Part shown: one piece after another, positions 4,291 to 5,617 of the stretch | How the letters are laid out: each line of letters opens with the position of its first letter | How positions within the stretch are numbered: position 1 is the first letter of the stretch | NCBI GenBank assembly: GCA_017354095.1 | Contig: JAFMRP010000384.1 | Coordinates: 1 to 5,617 of the forward strand | Origin: Ktedonobacteraceae bacterium | GTDB lineage: Bacteria > Chloroflexota > Ktedonobacteria > Ktedonobacterales > Ktedonobacteraceae | DNA: 5,617 bases | Reading direction: 5' to 3' | Notes under the pieces: generated by a model | The model's database searches: none | Told to the model about the DNA's origin: nothing | The model's input: the letters and a program-made list of their open reading frames with translations, nothing else | Made by a program: the position numbers and the translations under genes

Positions 4291-4563
4291 TCAGTTTAGC
4301 ACAGGGTAACTCTCACAGCCATCCCTTCGCCAACCGTGAAAGTAGTACCATTTACAAGTTGTTTTGGTGTACCCAGTTACGCAAAATTGATATCTGTACA
4401 TATAATGACCTCCTCGCTGCACAGGTCCCCAGGTACAGGTTGTTTGAGCGTCAAGCTCTTTCGCTTTGGGCATCGCCGTATCTATAAAGGCAGCCGGGGC
4501 CGTCATGCTCTGATCGGTGGCACCTGTGGGCATTGTACTCCTTGCGAACGCTGGTGCTGTCAT
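4291..4563 (-). CDS. Small secreted four-cysteine protein, main reading frame (start displaced by a frameshift)
   Basis: The frame from ATG 4563 to TGA 4291-4293 encodes 90 residues, but it opens in the middle of a signal peptide: the in-frame codons just upstream (4590-4564) read IVALLFIIG, and the ORF itself starts MTAPAFA. No ATG, GTG or TTG precedes this in frame before a stop near 4690, and ATG 4563 has no ribosome binding site. The natural start is probably ATG 4679, one base out of phase (see the adjacent entry). Residues 8-40 are an Ala/Thr/Pro-rich linker. The C-terminal 50 residues hold C43, C61, C70 and C83 (possibly two disulfides) among many aromatic residues (CTWGP, YMYRYQFC, CKWYYFHGW). 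I do not recognise the family; a small extracellular protein is the best description. With one base restored, the product would be about 129 residues with cleavage after AFA. Confidence 0.6.
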   Translation of the reverse strand: MTAPAFARSTMPTGATDQSMTAPAAFIDTAMPKAKELDAQTTCTWGPVQRGGHYMYRYQFCVTGYTKTTCKWYYFHGWRRDGCESYPVLN

Positions 4564-4586
4564 ACCGATAATAAACAGTAACGCGA

Positions 4587-4679
4587 CTATCCCCCTACGG
4601 TAAGGCAGAGCGCGTTTTTCTTGAGCACAGAGTTTTGATGGGGGAGTGATGCCTCTGCCGTTGTTATTAGCGACTTCAT
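4587..4679 (-). pseudogene. N-terminal piece of the frameshifted secreted protein gene
   Basis: ATG 4679 has AGGAAG (minus strand, 4690-4695) 10 nt upstream and opens a 30-codon frame beginning MKSLITTAEA and ending KKNALCLTVGG before TAG (4589-4587). The stop follows directly on five G (C5 at 4591-4595 on the plus strand). Adding one G joins ...LTVGG to IVALLFIIGMTAPAFA, giving a textbook signal peptide: KK, a hydrophobic core and an AFA cleavage site. The piece may be a real disruption, a homopolymer sequencing error, or a slippery site used for frameshifting. As an independent 30-residue peptide it would be unremarkable. Confidence 0.6.
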
Positions 4680-4689
4680 CTTGTTCTCA

Positions 4690-4695
4690 CTTCCT
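4690..4695 (-). promoter_or_regulatory. Ribosome binding site supporting the 4679 start
   Basis: On the minus strand this is AGGAAG, 10 nt before ATG 4679. It is the main reason for placing the true start of the secreted protein upstream of the G-run. The remaining gap up to 4915 holds no gene or clear promoter that I can support. Confidence 0.55.
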
Positions 4696-4915
4696 GTTTT
4701 CGACTTGTACCGTTAACTGAAAGCGTCGAATGCGCGCTTTTCTCGGCACAGCAAGCGCATTTCCAATGAGAAGGCTACACACGCTCGTGATAAGCTATCG
4801 TAGTTTTTCTAGTTATCCCCCATCACGCATTGACTACAGGATTCGTTTCTGAAGAGGCATTGGAGAAATTGTCCCGTTATGTCTTTAGTACCGAACTATT
4901 CAGTTTAATGCTGAC

Positions 4916-5311
4916 TTATGCGGGTTGTTGCAGGAGTTCTGCGACGTGGGCGGCTTCTGGGCCGCCGGCTTGTGCGTGATCTAGCAGGGGAATGCCGTGG
5001 GGGCCTCGTGCGTGACGGGCATTGGGGAATGCCTTGAGCATGGCCTGGACAATCTCTACGTGCCCGAGCATGGCTACCGCGAATATATCCATTCTGGCGC
5101 CTCTATCGAGCAGGACGAGCGCGATATCTTTTCTGCCCATATGAGCAGCCGCTCCCAGGGCTGTTTCCCAATCTCCTGCACCCCAATCCCAAGCAGCATT
5201 GATCAGTGCTGGTTCTTGCTCCAACAGTTGGAGAACGCGCTCCAGGTTCCCATGAGCGTTAGCGACAAAATCCTGGACAAGTGCTGGATCGAGTGCTGAT
5301 TTTTTCTCCAT
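4916..5311 (-). CDS. Ankyrin repeat domain-containing protein
   Basis: A 131-residue, probably cytosolic protein made almost entirely of degenerate ankyrin repeats, a protein-protein interaction fold without catalysis. Helical pairs are visible at about residues 10-34 (AHGNLERVLQLLEQEPALIN), 49-74 (ETALGAAAHMGRKDIALVLLDRGA) and 77-97 (FAVAMLGHVEIVQAMLKAFP), with a capping repeat from about 105 (GIPLLDHAQAGG). The spacing is near the normal 33 residues, and the TALGAAAHMG and GARMD turns fit the consensus. Start: ATG 5311 has AAGGGAG (minus strand, 5319-5325) 7 nt upstream. A longer version starting at 5488 would overlap the AraC-type gene in another frame and lacks repeat character in its first 59 residues, so I reject it. 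It lies 88 nt after the AraC-family gene on the same strand and may be cotranscribed. Partner unknown. Confidence 0.87.
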   Translation of the reverse strand: MEKKSALDPALVQDFVANAHGNLERVLQLLEQEPALINAAWDWGAGDWETALGAAAHMGRKDIALVLLDRGARMDIFAVAMLGHVEIVQAMLKAFPNARHARGPHGIPLLDHAQAGGPEAAHVAELLQQPA

Positions 5312-5318
5312 TAGCTTT

Positions 5319-5325
5319 CTCCCTT
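5319..5325 (-). promoter_or_regulatory. Ribosome binding site fixing the ankyrin gene start
   Basis: On the minus strand this reads AAGGGAG, 7 nt before ATG 5311. It supports the 131-residue form over the longer frame. Confidence 0.6.
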
Positions 5326-5399
5326 CGTTCGCTGAGTGTTGATGTGGTTCGATTATGGGAAGAGTATGCCACAAAATGGGCGAGGATACTTCTCCAAAA

Positions 5400-5617
5400 T
5401 CACTTTTTTGCGGCGCGATACGCAGTTGGAGAACAGCCGACGCGCTGGCGAAAGAGCCAGCTGAATGAGCTAAGACTCTCAAAACCAACGGCCAGACAGA
5501 TTTCGGTTACGGGGAGATCAGTATTTTTGAGCAGGTGCTGAGCACGCTCCAGGCGCTTGCTGATAAGATACTGGTGCGGCGTCTGATGAAAAAGAGACTG
5601 AAACGTACGCAGGAAAT
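5400..5617 (-). CDS. AraC/XylS-family transcriptional regulator, C-terminal part
   Basis: The frame enters from the right edge and ends at TGA (5402-5400), giving the last 71 residues; the start lies outside. It contains most of the AraC-type double helix-turn-helix: FLRTFQSLFHQTPHQYL (1-17) is the end of the first HTH, RLERAQHLL (21-29) the linker helix, VTEICLAVGFESLSSFSWLFRQRVGCSPTAYR (36-67) the second HTH with its signature G-F-x-S-x-S-x-F and G-x-SP-x-YR pattern. The last residues (AAKK) end right after the DNA-binding domain, as usual for this family. The ligand-binding N-terminal domain is not in view, so inducer and targets cannot be told. The ankyrin gene 88 nt downstream on the same strand is a candidate cotranscribed gene or target. 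Confidence 0.9.
   Translation of the reverse strand, partial: FLRTFQSLFHQTPHQYLISKRLERAQHLLKNTDLPVTEICLAVGFESLSSFSWLFRQRVGCSPTAYRAAKK

Noticed and set aside
4636..4825. Inverted 10-mers TGATGGGGGA (4636-4645) and TCCCCCATCA (4816-4825)
   Set aside because: They are 170 bp apart, one copy lies within the putative coding piece, and no longer similarity flanks them; chance is the simplest explanation.
5312..5488. N-terminal extension of the ankyrin protein up to an upstream start at 5488
   Set aside because: It overlaps the AraC-type coding region in another phase, has no ankyrin character, and a good ribosome binding site sits before 5311.
1..5617. CRISPR array, tRNA, rRNA or complete insertion sequence
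   Set aside because: There are no regularly spaced direct repeats, no tRNA cloverleaf with CCA or TTC-loop signature, no rRNA-like conserved stretches, and no transposase frame on either strand.

Overview
The window looks like a chromosomal stretch of a moderately GC-rich bacterium. The gene families (Uma2-type nuclease, Rv3369-type PPOX/F420 enzyme, GlsB/YeaQ/YmgE membrane protein, ankyrin protein, AraC regulator) and the many short structured intergenic repeats would suit a Chloroflexota genome of the Ktedonobacteria kind. That placement is an inference from gene content and style. No marker gene here proves it.

Layout. Positions 1-294 hold the C-terminal part of a Uma2-family PD-(D/E)XK protein running in from the left edge. 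Positions 295-518 are non-coding and contain one copy of a 42-nt dispersed repeat. On the minus strand, 519-845 encodes a three-helix GlsB/YeaQ/YmgE membrane protein with an unusual Arg/Trp-rich tail. Diverging from it, 1064-1513 encodes a small lipoprotein that ends at a clear intrinsic terminator. Positions 1567-2200 have no convincing protein gene. They hold a strong promoter overlapped by two TGTTRACA palindromes, a candidate ~147-nt RNA closed by a perfect 16-bp terminator stem, and then a run of DNA hairpins with three-nucleotide loops. A histidine phosphatase (2201-2842) and a HAD hydrolase (2839-3531) overlap by four bases and form a two-phosphatase operon. It converges with a minus-strand PPOX/F420 enzyme (3540-3974), leaving only eight bases between the stops.

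Right part. Positions 3975-4290 contain a second, better preserved copy of the structured repeat unit. Next comes a minus-strand gene for a small secreted four-cysteine protein (4291-4679), whose reading frame appears to be broken at a run of five G. At the right end an AraC-family regulator enters from outside the window (5400-5617, minus) and is followed in the same direction by an ankyrin-repeat protein (4916-5311).

Most interesting points: (1) a dispersed repeat folding as a three-way junction, with compensatory base changes between its two good copies; (2) the isolated promoter-to-terminator unit at 1577-1761, which looks like an unannotated small RNA; (3) the single-base frameshift that separates the start and ribosome binding site of the secreted protein from its signal peptide.
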